DNA of 64,000 nt from Pyropia yezoensis. Its lineage: Eukaryota > Rhodophyta > Bangiophyceae > Bangiales > Bangiaceae. A model generated the notes under the pieces. That model had not been told where the DNA came from, did no database searches, and saw only the letters and a list, made by a program, of their open reading frames with translations. The translations under genes and the position numbers were made by a program. The stretch is taken from assembly GCA_009829735.1 (NCBI GenBank), contig CM020618.1, positions 14,552,568-14,616,567 on the forward strand. Reading direction: 5' to 3'. Within the stretch, counting starts at the first letter, position 1; each line of letters starts with the position of its first letter. Positions 38,411 through 49,600 of this stretch are shown one piece after another.

Positions 38411-40327
38411 ATGGCGGGTGAGCCGAGTCGGCCTTTGTCCCCGTCTCCGACGTCTCTGTCGGACAAGCGACGGGCGGGAGAGGAGGCCCTTGGGACTGAG
38501 GAGTCTCTCAGCCGGGGGTCGGCCATGGAGACGACTCGTCCCGGGCGAGGGTCGGAGGCGGCCGCCTCAGCCGTCCCCGCTCCATCACCTCCTACTGCCC
38601 CCTCGGCTGTGGTCCCACCGGGGGATAGGTCTTCCAACCCGGTGGCGGAAGGGGATGTGACTCCCATCCCCCGCCTTCCTGAGTCTCGGCTGCTACTCCC
38701 GCCGCGGCCCCGTCCTCCTATGGGGCCCCGAGCCTGGGCGCCTCCCAAGTCAGTCGGGGAGCTTCCCGACTGCAAGCTCAAGGATGTCTACTTGATCATC
38801 CCCGAGCCACGGCGGACCGACGTATGGTACCGCCGGACTCGTCGGTACCCCAACCAGGTGACTCTACCTGATGGGGTGGTCTGCGACCTACCAGCGCTAC
38901 TCTGCCTGGCGGACGCGCCTGAAGTCCAGGCGTTGTCAACCTCCCTCGCCATGGGGTCGGGCGACGTGGAGATCGACGACACCCACGCGGTGGTGTCTAC
39001 CGAGAGGTGTGCCCTTCCTCGTCCCTACCTGGGCGGAGAGGACGCCCACGCCCAACACGGTGTGGTGCGAGAGGAGTTCCGACTCCGGGGCTCCTCGGGC
39101 TTCCTCATCCACGGGTCGCGGGTGGAGTTCACCCACGTACCTCTGGAGGAGCGTGAGCACCAGTACCCTCTTCTCCCAGGGTGGTGGGAGACAGTGGAGG
39201 TACCTTGTGGGTTTCCGGCTCGGGTCCCCCTCCTCGTTGCCTACTCTGGCTCCGTGCTACGCTCCAGCTCGGAGGGCAACCGGGTCTTCGCCTACCTCGC
39301 CACGCACTGGGTGGTCTTGGTGGCTCGGGGCTGGTACTCCGATGTAGTCCATCGGGGTTACCTGTGGCACCTCCCACCGGCTCTGGTGGAGGGTATGGAA
39401 ACCCTTGGCTTCCACTGGTTAGCCTTGGGCGCGGGGGACCTGGCTACGTTCCTCCTCAAGGGTATGGTCACCCTGCACAATCGACTCGATTGGGCGCAGC
39501 TGGACCCCCTCCTCCGCCGCAACAAGCGTTCAGAGCCGGGGTTGGAGAGTGAGCCACCCCGGGAGTTCGTCCATGTCACCGATACTCTGGTGCAGGGGCA
39601 GCTGCTCCTGCGTGAGGGGTTGGGGGACCCTTCCCTTCCCTACGCGGAGGGGGTTACTCCCTCTACGTCGCCCCCTGGCTCTGGGTGGGCGACGTCATCG
39701 GCGACGACTCGTCGTGGTGCTCATCGAGGAGCCCCTCGAAGCCGCGGGCGAGCTGTGCCGACGTCTTCCCCGCGGGTCGCGACTCCGACCTCGGGGGGTG
39801 TAGAGCCAACTCAGGCTCCGCCCTTCCAGTTCCTCGAACCCTTCCCCGACGTGGCGTTGGGTTCGCTACGAGTCCGAACTCCGGTCCCGATGCCGATTGC
39901 GCGTGGCGTCGGCGAGATGCTTCCCAACTTGGGAGCCATCATGTATGACGCCACGGTGGAGGCCTCACTCGTGGCCTCCCTTGACACGTTGGCTTGGGTC
40001 ACCCGGCGTGTCAGTCACTTCCTCGCGTCGGGCGACTCAGCCACCGCGCGACAGTCATTGGCAGCTGAGGTCACTTGCCTCGCGGTTGGACACGAGTTTG
40101 TCCAACGGCTGCTGTCGACTCGGCAGCAGCTTCCGCGTCACGGAGGGAGTACCTCCGGACATTTTTCTTACGACGGGGATGGGTCCGCGAGTCGGCGGGC
40201 CCCTCCCAGTGCTTCCACTCCGGGGCCCTCCCGAGTGGGTTACGCCCCTCCGCTACCGGCCTACGACCCTGGGGGTTCGTGGTGGGGCGGTCCCTGTAGT
40301 GGTGGGGGTGGGCATATGGAACGCTAG
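38411..40327 (+). CDS. Antisense ORF protein of gypsy 3
   Basis: 638 codons from ATG 38411 (MAGEPSRPLSPSPTSLSDKR). It lies between pol and the 3' LTR on the strand opposite pol, and its stop faces the pol stop at 40456. The core aligns with the element 2 protein: GWWETVEVPCGFPARVPLL against EWWPQVEVPYGFPALLPRL, then YSGSVLRSS, LATHWVVLVARGW and GYLWHLPPALVEGMETL. A later shared block has MLPNLGAIMYDATVEA against the element 2 SPNLGATLLTV. No stop or frameshift, in contrast to gag and pol of the same element, which have four stops. No membrane segment or enzyme motif. Confidence 0.8.
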   Translation: MAGEPSRPLSPSPTSLSDKRRAGEEALGTEESLSRGSAMETTRPGRGSEAAASAVPAPSPPTAPSAVVPPGDRSSNPVAEGDVTPIPRLPESRLLLPPRPRPPMGPRAWAPPKSVGELPDCKLKDVYLIIPEPRRTDVWYRRTRRYPNQVTLPDGVVCDLPALLCLADAPEVQALSTSLAMGSGDVEIDDTHAVVSTERCALPRPYLGGEDAHAQHGVVREEFRLRGSSGFLIHGSRVEFTHVPLEEREHQYPLLPGWWETVEVPCGFPARVPLLVAYSGSVLRSSSEGNRVFAYLATHWVVLVARGWYSDVVHRGYLWHLPPALVEGMETLGFHWLALGAGDLATFLLKGMVTLHNRLDWAQLDPLLRRNKRSEPGLESEPPREFVHVTDTLVQGQLLLREGLGDPSLPYAEGVTPSTSPPGSGWATSSATTRRGAHRGAPRSRGRAVPTSSPRVATPTSGGVEPTQAPPFQFLEPFPDVALGSLRVRTPVPMPIARGVGEMLPNLGAIMYDATVEASLVASLDTLAWVTRRVSHFLASGDSATARQSLAAEVTCLAVGHEFVQRLLSTRQQLPRHGGSTSGHFSYDGDGSASRRAPPSASTPGPSRVGYAPPLPAYDPGGSWWGGPCSGGGGHMER

Positions 40328-40455
40328 AGTCAGCGGTCGAACGACTTGTTCTTTTCTTGGCGAGAAGAGTGGTGTGTGTTCTTCTCGTTTTGTATTGTGC
40401 CATAGTCGGCTTTGTTAGTAGAGAATCTTTGAAGAACCATGGTATGCGTTTGTAC

Positions 40456-43400
40456 TCATGGTTGGCTTGCCGCTCTGCTCTGACTTGGAGCAGGGACTTC
40501 ATCCCCCGACGTACGAGTGCTACGTCGGCGTATAGATACGCCCGCAGCCTGGCAGTATCTACGGACCTTCTCTACTGGTAGGTCCTCAACAAACTCCCAT
40601 GTGTCGGAAGTTTGTCCATACCCGAACCACCTGACTCGGAGCATGAGTCGCCCCGACTCATCGTATTCGTGTCCGACAAACTTGTCGAACACCGCCTCCA
40701 ACGGTTTATTGGAGGAGGTCGGCAAGGATGGGACTTTCCATGCTTGCAAGGCCCTTTCCCAAGCGGGATCTCCCTCTGGGGGTTCGGGTGCGCGAGTCGC
40801 GTGATTCCCATTTATCGTCCGGATACCATCATCACTCTCGATGGTTAACCGCCGTCCATCCGTCTTAAGGATGTGATATGGTCCCAGAGTTTTGAAGACC
40901 AATTTCCCTCCCTTATTGTCGTGGGAGTTGACATAAATCAAATCTCCAACTCGGAGCGGATCGCGACGATGTCTGACTCAGACATCGAAGAACCTCTTGT
41001 AACGAGCTTGGGCCTTCTCCATAGTAGCCCGGACAAGGGGTATCATCTCCTCCAGTCTCTGGAGTAGGGAGGCTTTCGCCTGACTCGGTGTTTGAGTCGA
41101 AGTCTCACCCTCTGTCTGGGTGAGACGCTCCACAGCTACTGACGGAAGTCGTCGGGGGCAGACGAAGGCAAACGGTGCCTCTCCCGTACTACTGTGTACC
41201 TGGGAGTTGTATGCTGTCTCGAGTAGTGACGCATAACGAGCCCATGTGACTACATGGTCATGGACATAGTGACGCAACTGGCGCACTAGAGTCCTGTTGA
41301 ATCGTTCCACCTGCCCATTAGTCTGGGGGTGGTAAGGGGTTGCGAAATTCGTCTGCACCCCCAACATCTTCATGACTTCCTGATACAGGACGGACGCAAA
41401 CTGTGGTCCGTTATCCGAAAGGATAGAGTCGGGGATGCCATAACTGGCAACCCAGACGTCGAGTAACTCACTCAGAACGTCCACGGCTGTGATATCCTTG
41501 AAAGGGGATACCCGTGTGAGCTTAGTAAAGCGATCACACATCACCAGAAGGTACTCATATCCCTCTGGTGTTCGTGGTAGTGGACCGAGTAAGTCCACTG
41601 CTATCGCTGCAAACGGCTCTGTTGCAGGAAAGAGTCTCATGGAAGAAGTCTGCCGGGACTCCATGAGTCTATTCTTTGCGCAAGTCGCGCATGCGGCTAC
41701 ATACCCGTACACATCAGCCACGAGTGATGGCCAATAGTACTTCTTGCGTAGGGTCTGATACATCCTCGTAGACCCTGGGTGTCCACCCAACGGTGAGGAG
41801 TGCTCCCGTTGGAGGATACTCTTGCGTAACTCCTTGGGGACGACGACTTGCTTGTCCCCCTGGGTATATCCCTTACGGCAGAGTATGCCGTTGTCATTCA
41901 GGAAGAACCGAGTCGGTTGAGCCTGGTCGAGCTCCTTCCTGAGTCGTCGACAAAGTTTGTCGCTCTCATGTGCCTGGACAAACTCATCCAGAGACACGGG
42001 TTATAGCTTGGCCATGCCAGGCATCCTCGGGTCGAGGACAGTTCCGGAGCGAATGGTCACTGCCACATGAGGGATTTCCTCAGGGATGGGGGAAGAGTCT
42101 TTCCCATCCGTCGGTATGCGAGACAACGCGTCCGCAGCCGCATGCTTCGGGCCTGGCCGATACTCAACGTCATAATCGAACTCAGCGAGGCAGAGTCGCC
42201 ATCGATGGAGTCGGTTATTCGTACAGGCTGTAGTGGTGAGTGTCCACTTCAGAGCCTTGTGGTCACATCGAATGAGGAACTTCCTTCCTTCGATGTATGG
42301 CCGTAGCATGGAGACTGCCCATACTACGCCAAGGCCCTCTACCTCCGTCACAGAATAGTTCTTCTGGGCCGGTGAGAGTCCTTTGCTAAAATAGCCAACG
42401 GGTAAATACTCCCCCGAAGGCTGTTGTTGGAGTAAGCAACAACCGAGTTGGTCGTGACTTGCGTCCACATCAACAATGTAGTGAGCCCCCGGTCTGGGGA
42501 TCGCTAACACCGGTGGGTTGCAGAGGAGTTCTCGCAACCTATCAAACGCTTCTTGCTCCGGGGGTTTGGGAGCATCCAAGCGCTTGGGCATCTTGGAACT
42601 TACCAAGTGGTTCAACGGTGCAGACACTTCGGCATAGTTCGCCACAAAGCGTCTGTATACGTTACACATACCCAGGAAGCTCCTGAGTTGTGTCTGCGTC
42701 TGGGGGAACTTCGCCCGACGGATGGCCATGAGGTTCTTCTCTTTGACCAGAATGCGACCTGGCCGGACTATATGGCCGAGGTACTCCACCTCATTACTAA
42801 AGAGGTGACACTTCGTAGGTTTGAGTGTTACTCCTGCTTCACCCAACAGGGTAAACACTCTGTCCAAGTGGGACAGGTGTTCTTCGGCAGTCCCGGAGAA
42901 CACAATGATATCGTCCAGATACACCAGGGCGATCTGCCACTTGACTCCGGCAAGTATCAAGTCAATAGCACGCTGGAAAGTCGCAGGTGCATTGCAAAGC
43001 CCGAAAGGGAGCCGTGTACACTGATAAACTCCACAGTGACATGTGAAGGTGGTCAAGTGTCTGTCCTCCTTGCGGATGGGTATCTGCCAGTACCCCGCGT
43101 TGCAGTCCAACGTGGAAAAGTACTGTGCCTCACCGAGTGAGTCGAGGCAATCGTCCATACGGGGTAAGGGGTAACTATCCCATACAGTCCGCTCGTTTAG
43201 CTTACGATAATCGATGCAGAACCGCATCGTGCCGTCTGACTCGGGCACCAAGACTATGGGACTGGCCCACTCACTTGAGAAAGGCTCAATGACACCCATG
43301 TCTTGCATCCGTTGGACCTGCTCTCGGGTGAGTTCCCGTGAGTCTGGTCCCATACGGTAGGGACTCAGACGAACTGGCCTAGCCCCTGGCTTCAACACGA

Positions 43401-44089
43401 TTCTGTGTTCGGTGGCCTTGATGAGCCCAAGGTCACCATTCCACAACTTGTGATGCCTCTGGATTAACTCATCCAGTCGTCCATGTAAACACTCCGGGAT
43501 GTTCTCCCGATGTACCGTCGGCAACTTAGCCGTCGATGAACTCGATTGGTCGGCAGAGCCTGCCGTTCCAATATCCTTCCATTGCTGTTGAGTCACAGCA
43601 ACGACGTTCCCCTCAAAGGTAGAGATCGACGCAATCTTCATGCCTCCGGGGAGTCGTCGAGGTTCCTCCGACGTGTTGAGGACCTCCACCCACCAAGTTT
43701 GGTCATCCCCACAAGTCATGGGGCCCCATGCAACTTGCACTTGGTGAGTATAATAGACTCGGTCCACGGGGGAAACGAGTCCATTCCCTCGAAACCGTGT
43801 GCGTACTCGCACAAAGGTCCTTGATCGGGGCGGGACTACCGTACCCTTACATACTCGTACATGGGTCGTAGGGCCTCCACCCTTGGGAGAGTTTTCCCTA
43901 GGTTAATGAGTCGTAGAGGAAACAGTCCTCCCTTTACGCAGTATGGGGACAGTCTCTCCATTACGCATTCGGATTATCCCTTCCGGTCCACAGACGGCCG
44001 GGACATGGAGGTCCAGATAGTCAGTTCCCAGGAGTACGGGGACTGACATATTGGAGACTACTCCAAAGTTCACCTGCGTCTGGTAGAAC
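40456..44089 (-). pseudogene. Gypsy 3 pol, main part, with three in-frame stops
   Basis: Continues the protease from 53474-53829 after element 2. One frame throughout; stops are TAA 43903-43905, TAA 42001-42003 and TGA 40978-40980. Domains: end of protease (VLLGTDYLDLHVPAV), RT with FCIDYRKLNE, TLDCNAGYWQIP and YLDDIIVFS, RNase H with VDVDASHDQLGCCLLQQ, integrase zinc finger (REHSSPLGGH...CATCAKNR), catalytic D (AVDLLGPLP), D (SDNGPQF) and E (QVERFNRT), and a chromodomain near the C-terminus (LMLRVRWFGYGQTSDTWEF). Closely related to element 2 Pol. The stops leave it unable to make full Pol unless they are read through. Confidence 0.88.
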
Positions 44090-44557
44090 TGTGGCAGTAT
44101 TGACCCCCAGGTAGGGGGCAACACGTGCCATGCAAGGGGCGGCAGGCCACTAGCCTGATCCGTTCCTCCCCCTGCATTTGGGTCCATATTCCCTAAGTTC
44201 GGGATAGTTAGCTTAGTAGTAAATCCAACTTGGATTTGAGGGTTTTCTGCATTTATCGTCTTGAATTTTCGTGTGGCCCGGTGGGCAGGTGCTGGGGTGG
44301 GAGATTCTGAGTGGCGAGATTCTGAGTGGACCCTGGGGGGATAAGGGGAGGGACAGCGGGGCTTGGCCCTGCGTCCCCGTCCCGACCAAGAAACTGTTGG
44401 ACCACACACCATCTTCTTGTTTGTCCGTGGGGGGATTGCCCCACAACAGGGATAGAGTGTGTGCGACTTGCACTTCTTCCGGTTCCCCCGACACGGGAGG
44501 CAGCCCTCGCACACCGCCCCAACTTGGGTACTGTGTGTGCGAGTGGTTTTTGCCACA
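44090..44557 (+). repeat. Element 2 5' LTR
   Basis: 468 bp, TGTGGCA...TGCCACA inverted ends; same sequence by eye as 17942-18409, 22492-22959 and 53001-53468. Confidence 0.95.
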
Positions 44558-44558
44558 T

Positions 44559-44576
44559 TTGGTGGAGCAGCAGGGG
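44559..44576 (+). other. Element 2 primer-binding site
   Basis: TTGGTGGAGCAGCAGGGG one base inside the LTR. Confidence 0.85.
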
Positions 44577-44676
44577 AGAGAGGTAAACTTTACCTCCGGG
44601 TGCACCCGGGTGTAGGGGGCCCTCTGTCTCAGAGGAACGGTGGACTTGGACCGTGTCATACGGATCGTTAGCCAAC

Positions 44677-46623
44677 ATGGCTAGCTCGGACCCCCCGTCG
44701 TCCGGGGAGTACACGGGTGACGCACGTACTTCAGTGCCTTTGAATACTGGTGAGACACAGGTGGGTTTACCTGGGGTCGCAGAGGGACTGGAGGTCCCTC
44801 AAGCCAGCAGGACTGGAAGTGCGGGCGGGCAACAGGCCACCCCGACTCAGTCGGGAGTTCACTCGGGTGACACTTCTGACGTGGGTGGGCCGAAGTCTGG
44901 CCACCGCGTGGTATACTCAACGGGAACGTCCCAAGGGGTGAGGACTGTCCCCGCGAGTTCCACTCGGGTTGGAGCCAACTTTGGCTTGGAGTCGTCGCCA
45001 ACTAGGCTTTCGGAGGACGGTGGACCTCCGTTGGTCGGCGATGGGCTCGCGCCCATGCCCCCGGTTGAGACCCCTGAGGAACGTGGTTACCCCTCAGGTG
45101 GACTCCCGGAGGCGGACCGAGACTCAACTGGAGTCGTCAATCCACTCCTCGCGGAAACTGTCCGACGGGAGGCGACCAATGTGTTGCGGCAGACTTTGCC
45201 GGACCTGGTGGTCACGATGACGAATACTATTCTGAATCAGATTGTGGCGAGTTTGCCAGATGGCCTTAATGTCCAGACCGGATTGGGGCCTTCGAGCCCG
45301 CAGGCGCAGGGGGTGCCCCCCCTGACACCTATCTCGGGTCGCCCTGAACAGGGGGCGACCCCTGTGACTCCCAACGAGGGAGCCACACCATACTCGGTGG
45401 GGCGTACGCCCTTCATGGGGGAGTTCCCCCCGACAACACCGGCGGCTACACCAAGCGCGCCGCGCCGGACTACAGGCACTGTGGGTGAACTTACCCCAGT
45501 GCCACAGCGGCTGTTCCCTCAACGTGAGGTGCCGCCCAAGATCCAGGTAGCCAACCCGGTCTACCAGAGGATCTTTGACTGTGAGACCTACGCCCTCCAC
45601 AACAAGTCGGTGGCGTATGGTCCTGACCAGGCCCGAGCCATGGGCCGTGCCAAGAAGAATGCACTTCACTCTTTTGGGCACAAAGCGGAGTGGGATGGAA
45701 CTCCCCCCCTCCGTGTCTTTGAGTTCCTACGTCGTTTCACAAAAGCCTGTGACGACAATGCCATAAGTGAAGGCATGGCTTTTTACATGCTACAGGAGTT
45801 TACGAAGGGAGACCTGCGGACAGAACTTATGTCCGTCATGCCCAGCTCCTCAAGTGGAGGCGCTGGGGAGGTGACGTCCTATTTGGAGCTCGTCAACTGG
45901 TTGTTGAGGGCCATGGTTGATGAAGCGGCGTTGGCTTCTCAAGTCGAGGAGTTTACGCAAGCCCATCAGGAAGAGGCGGAGGACGAGTTCTCCTTTGCGG
46001 AGCGAGTCCGTAAGCTCAACAATCTTTGTGGGTTTCTCCATCCACAAGCTGTGGTGAAGAGTCGGTTTGTGGAAGGACTCCACTGGTCAGTCCGGATGGA
46101 GACCCGGGAGCATAACACTGCCCGGGCGACCCTGGCCGAGTTGGCTAGGTTCGCCTACCGCAGAGGCGAGGCCTACCGCAAGTTGCGGGAAGAACAACGC
46201 CAGGAGCGTCAGGCCGAGTTGGCCAAGGAACGGGAAGAGGCGCGCCAGGCCAGAGAGTTGCGAGAGGCACGCCGAATCCGCAAGGAGAGGGTGGTAGCTG
46301 CCGTGGGAACTTCCCAGGGTACCTCTTCGTCTTCCCCAGTTGGGAAGACCCCTCCGGGAACTGACCATCGGTGTTGGAACTGCAACTCCGATGGACACTG
46401 GGCATATGACTGCCCCAAGTTGAGTAAACGCATCCAACAACTTGTTAGGAATGCGAGTAAGAAGTCGGCTACGAGCGAAGTACGTTCACGCCGCGAGGGT
46501 GGGTCTCGACCGGTCGTCGCGGTCGCCACACCCTCGGCGGAGGAGGCGGACACGTCGTCCTCGGACTCGTCGTCTTCCTCCCCGCCCTCAGATTCGGACG
46601 CCAAGTCGGCGGGAAACGAATGA
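44677..46623 (+). CDS. Element 2 Gag
   Basis: 648 codons from ATG 44677 (MASSDPPSSGEYTGD); an upstream non-ATG extension to 44653 is unlikely. Low-complexity N-terminal 270 residues, then the capsid-like region beginning NPVYQRIFDCETYALHNKS, with EWDGTPPLRVFEFLRRF and an Arg/Glu-rich coiled stretch (RQERQAELAKEREEARQAR), and a zinc knuckle CWNCNSDGHWAYDC. The C-terminus is Ser-rich and acidic and ends SAGNE. The stop TGA overlaps the pol ATG as ATGA. Homologous along the capsid region to gypsy 3 gag. Confidence 0.9.
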   Translation: MASSDPPSSGEYTGDARTSVPLNTGETQVGLPGVAEGLEVPQASRTGSAGGQQATPTQSGVHSGDTSDVGGPKSGHRVVYSTGTSQGVRTVPASSTRVGANFGLESSPTRLSEDGGPPLVGDGLAPMPPVETPEERGYPSGGLPEADRDSTGVVNPLLAETVRREATNVLRQTLPDLVVTMTNTILNQIVASLPDGLNVQTGLGPSSPQAQGVPPLTPISGRPEQGATPVTPNEGATPYSVGRTPFMGEFPPTTPAATPSAPRRTTGTVGELTPVPQRLFPQREVPPKIQVANPVYQRIFDCETYALHNKSVAYGPDQARAMGRAKKNALHSFGHKAEWDGTPPLRVFEFLRRFTKACDDNAISEGMAFYMLQEFTKGDLRTELMSVMPSSSSGGAGEVTSYLELVNWLLRAMVDEAALASQVEEFTQAHQEEAEDEFSFAERVRKLNNLCGFLHPQAVVKSRFVEGLHWSVRMETREHNTARATLAELARFAYRRGEAYRKLREEQRQERQAELAKEREEARQARELREARRIRKERVVAAVGTSQGTSSSSPVGKTPPGTDHRCWNCNSDGHWAYDCPKLSKRIQQLVRNASKKSATSEVRSRREGGSRPVVAVATPSAEEADTSSSDSSSSSPPSDSDAKSAGNE

Positions 46624-49600
46624 CCGTTGGGGCTGGTCGTCCGAAGCTCACAACGGCAGCCTCGGCCAAGTGGGCCAGGAGGACGAACCAACCGTGCCGG
46701 ATACTGCGGCGACCTAAGGGAGTCCGCCCACCTCGGGTAGGACTCCCCAAGAACGTAAACCCACGTCGGGTCATCGCGGTGCTGACGGGTGAGAACTTCC
46801 AGGTGGCTGGACGGGTGCAACTTGCCCCCGGCCGTGCATGCTGTACCCGTATCGTACTTGATACCGGGTCAGGAGCCTCCTTGATACGCAAGTCGCTATT
46901 ACCAAAGGAGGTGAAGCTCCAACGCTGGAGGTCCAAAGCTGACCATATGATTGACATCAATGGTGGGGTACTTCCCATCGTTGGTGCCGTGACCCTACCA
47001 ACTCGGTTGGGGACCCATGAGGTCGACGTGACCTATGGTGTAGTTGAGAATATATCGGTACCCCTGCTTCTGGGTACCCCTTATGTCGTAACACAAGTGC
47101 CTTTGATTTGTGGCCCTGAGTACTGGGTCAAGTTGATGAATGGGGAGACTATCCCCATCCTTGGTAAGGGAAAGTCTGTGGCTCCTGTGACAGTTTCACA
47201 GTCGAAGCCTGTTTGTTCTGTGAGGGAAGGGTTTACTGCTACTCTGCGTTTAGCCCGTAAAGTCATGTTGCCCCCCAACTCGGTGGCGCACGTGGATGTT
47301 GTAACTGATTATGCGGGGAACGGGTTGGTGCACCCTAACCCCCGTCTTGCTCGCAAGCACCAAGTGCATGTTGCCCTTGGCACGATGGACTCCAAAGCCG
47401 GAGTCCCGTGGAGGATCCAGGTGATGAACCTGAGCTCGTCGCCCAAGTTCTTCAAGTCGGGGGCCAAGTTCGGCTATATCGACCAACACGAGGGACCGGT
47501 AGTAGCGGTCACCCTCAGCGCGGGCGCAAGTGGCGACCCGAAGTCCGGAAAGGAGAAGCATCAAGCCAAGTCGGCCGCCTCTCCTCGGCCCCAGGTAAAC
47601 ATGGAGGGTGTTCCACCCAGGTTGAGGGTTCAAGTTGAACGCCTCTTGGACCAATATCACAAGTTGTGGGATGGTCAATTGGGACTCATGAGAGCTACCC
47701 AACACCGGATCGAGTTGAAACCCGGTGCGCCCCCTATACGCCAACAACCGTATAGGGGGGGACCCCGTTCAAGGGCCCTCGTTAAGGAGCAAGTTGCTCG
47801 CATGGAGGCCCTCGATGTGATCGAGGCCAGCAACGCCGAGTGGGCGAGTCCGGTGGTGATCGTCCCCAAAGTTGATGGGACCCCCCGGTTCTGTATCGAC
47901 TACCGTAAGCTCAACGAGAGCACGGTGAAGGATAGTTATCCCCTACCTCGGATGGATGACTGTCTGGACTCTCTGGGGGAGGCAAACGTGTTCTCTACCC
48001 TGGACTGTAACGCGGGGTACTGGCAAATTCCCATTGCCCCGGAGGACAGGCATAAAACTACCTTTACCTGTCACTGTGGTACCTACCAGTGTAAGCGTCT
48101 ACCGTTTGGCCTGTGTAACGCGCCGGCAACTTTCCAGCGCGCTATGGACATGATTCTGGCCGGAGTACGGTGGCAGATCTGTCTCGTGTACCTAGACGAT
48201 ATCATTGTGTTCTCCCGAAGTCCGGAGGAACACATTGGCCATCTTGGCCAGGTGTTCAAGCTACTTGCTGACGCCGGAGTGTCACTGAAGGCGAGTAAGT
48301 GCCACCTCTTCACTCAAGAGGTGGAGTACTTGGGACATGTTGTCCGTCCGGGGCGTCTCAGTGTCAACGAGAAAAACTTGAGGGCCATCCGCAAGGCTCA
48401 GTACCCCCGGACCCAGACCCAGATGAGGAGCTTCCTCGGGATGTGTAACGTGTACCGACGTTTCACTAAGGGCTTCGCCAAAGTGGCGAAGCCGTTGAAT
48501 GAGTTAGTGAGCTCGACGCTACCGAAGAACCTGCCTCCCCCAAGTCGGGTGGAGCAGGAATCCTTTGAGACTCTTCGGGACCTTCTGCTGAAGCCCCCTA
48601 TCCTGGCTATTCCCAGGTTGGGAGGCCACTACATCCTGGATGTGGACGCTAGCTACGACCAACTTGGTTGTGTGTTGCTTCAGCAACAGCCGGACAAGGA
48701 GTACTTGCCGGTGGGATACTTCAGCAAGGGGCTAAACTCGGCCGAGAAGAACTACGGAGTCACCGAGTTGGAAGGACTCGCAGTGGTATGGGCGGTGACG
48801 TCACTTCGTCACTACCTAGAGGGTGAGAAGTTCCTCATCCGCTGTGACCACCGCGCGTTGCAGTTCATCTTCAAGACGGACTGTACGAACACTCGTCTCA
48901 ACCGGTGGAGGGTGCGACTTGCACCCTTCAACTTTGATATTGAGTACCGACCTGGCAGGCAACATGCCCTTGCCGACGGCCTCTCTCGGGTACCTACCGA
49001 GGGACTGGACACCACCCCAGTCGATGAGGACATCCCCATCGTGGGGGTAGTCACGCGCTCGGGTCAGGCGTTGAATCCCGAGGCGCCAGGGAACAAGAAG
49101 TACTTGCCCCTGTCCCTGGACGAAGTAGTGAAGGCCCAGGCCGAGGATCCCTTCTGCAAGTCGCAGAGGGATACCCTGGATACAGTGGCGGAGACGCGGT
49201 TCTTCCTGGGAGACGATGGCCTCCTCATGAGGAGGGGGGTATTCCAGGGGACCGAACAACTTGTCGTCCCCGCATCCCTCAAGGACAGTATCCTTGAGAG
49301 GGAGCATAACGCTCCCACGGGTGGACACCTGGGGTCTAGTAAACTATACCAGACCCTGAGGACCAGGTACTACTGGCCGTCCATGGTGGTGGACATCTAC
49401 AGTTGGGTGGCTGCCTGCACAAGTTGTGCACAGAACCGTCTGATGGAACGGCGGCCTACTACGGCTATGCTATTGTTCCCGGCCAAGGAGCCCTTCGCCG
49501 CGTTGGCGATGGACATCCTTGGGCCACTGCCAGTGACCGAGGAGGGCAACCAGTACCTCCTGGTCATCTGTGACCGCTTCACGAAACTTACGCGAGCGAT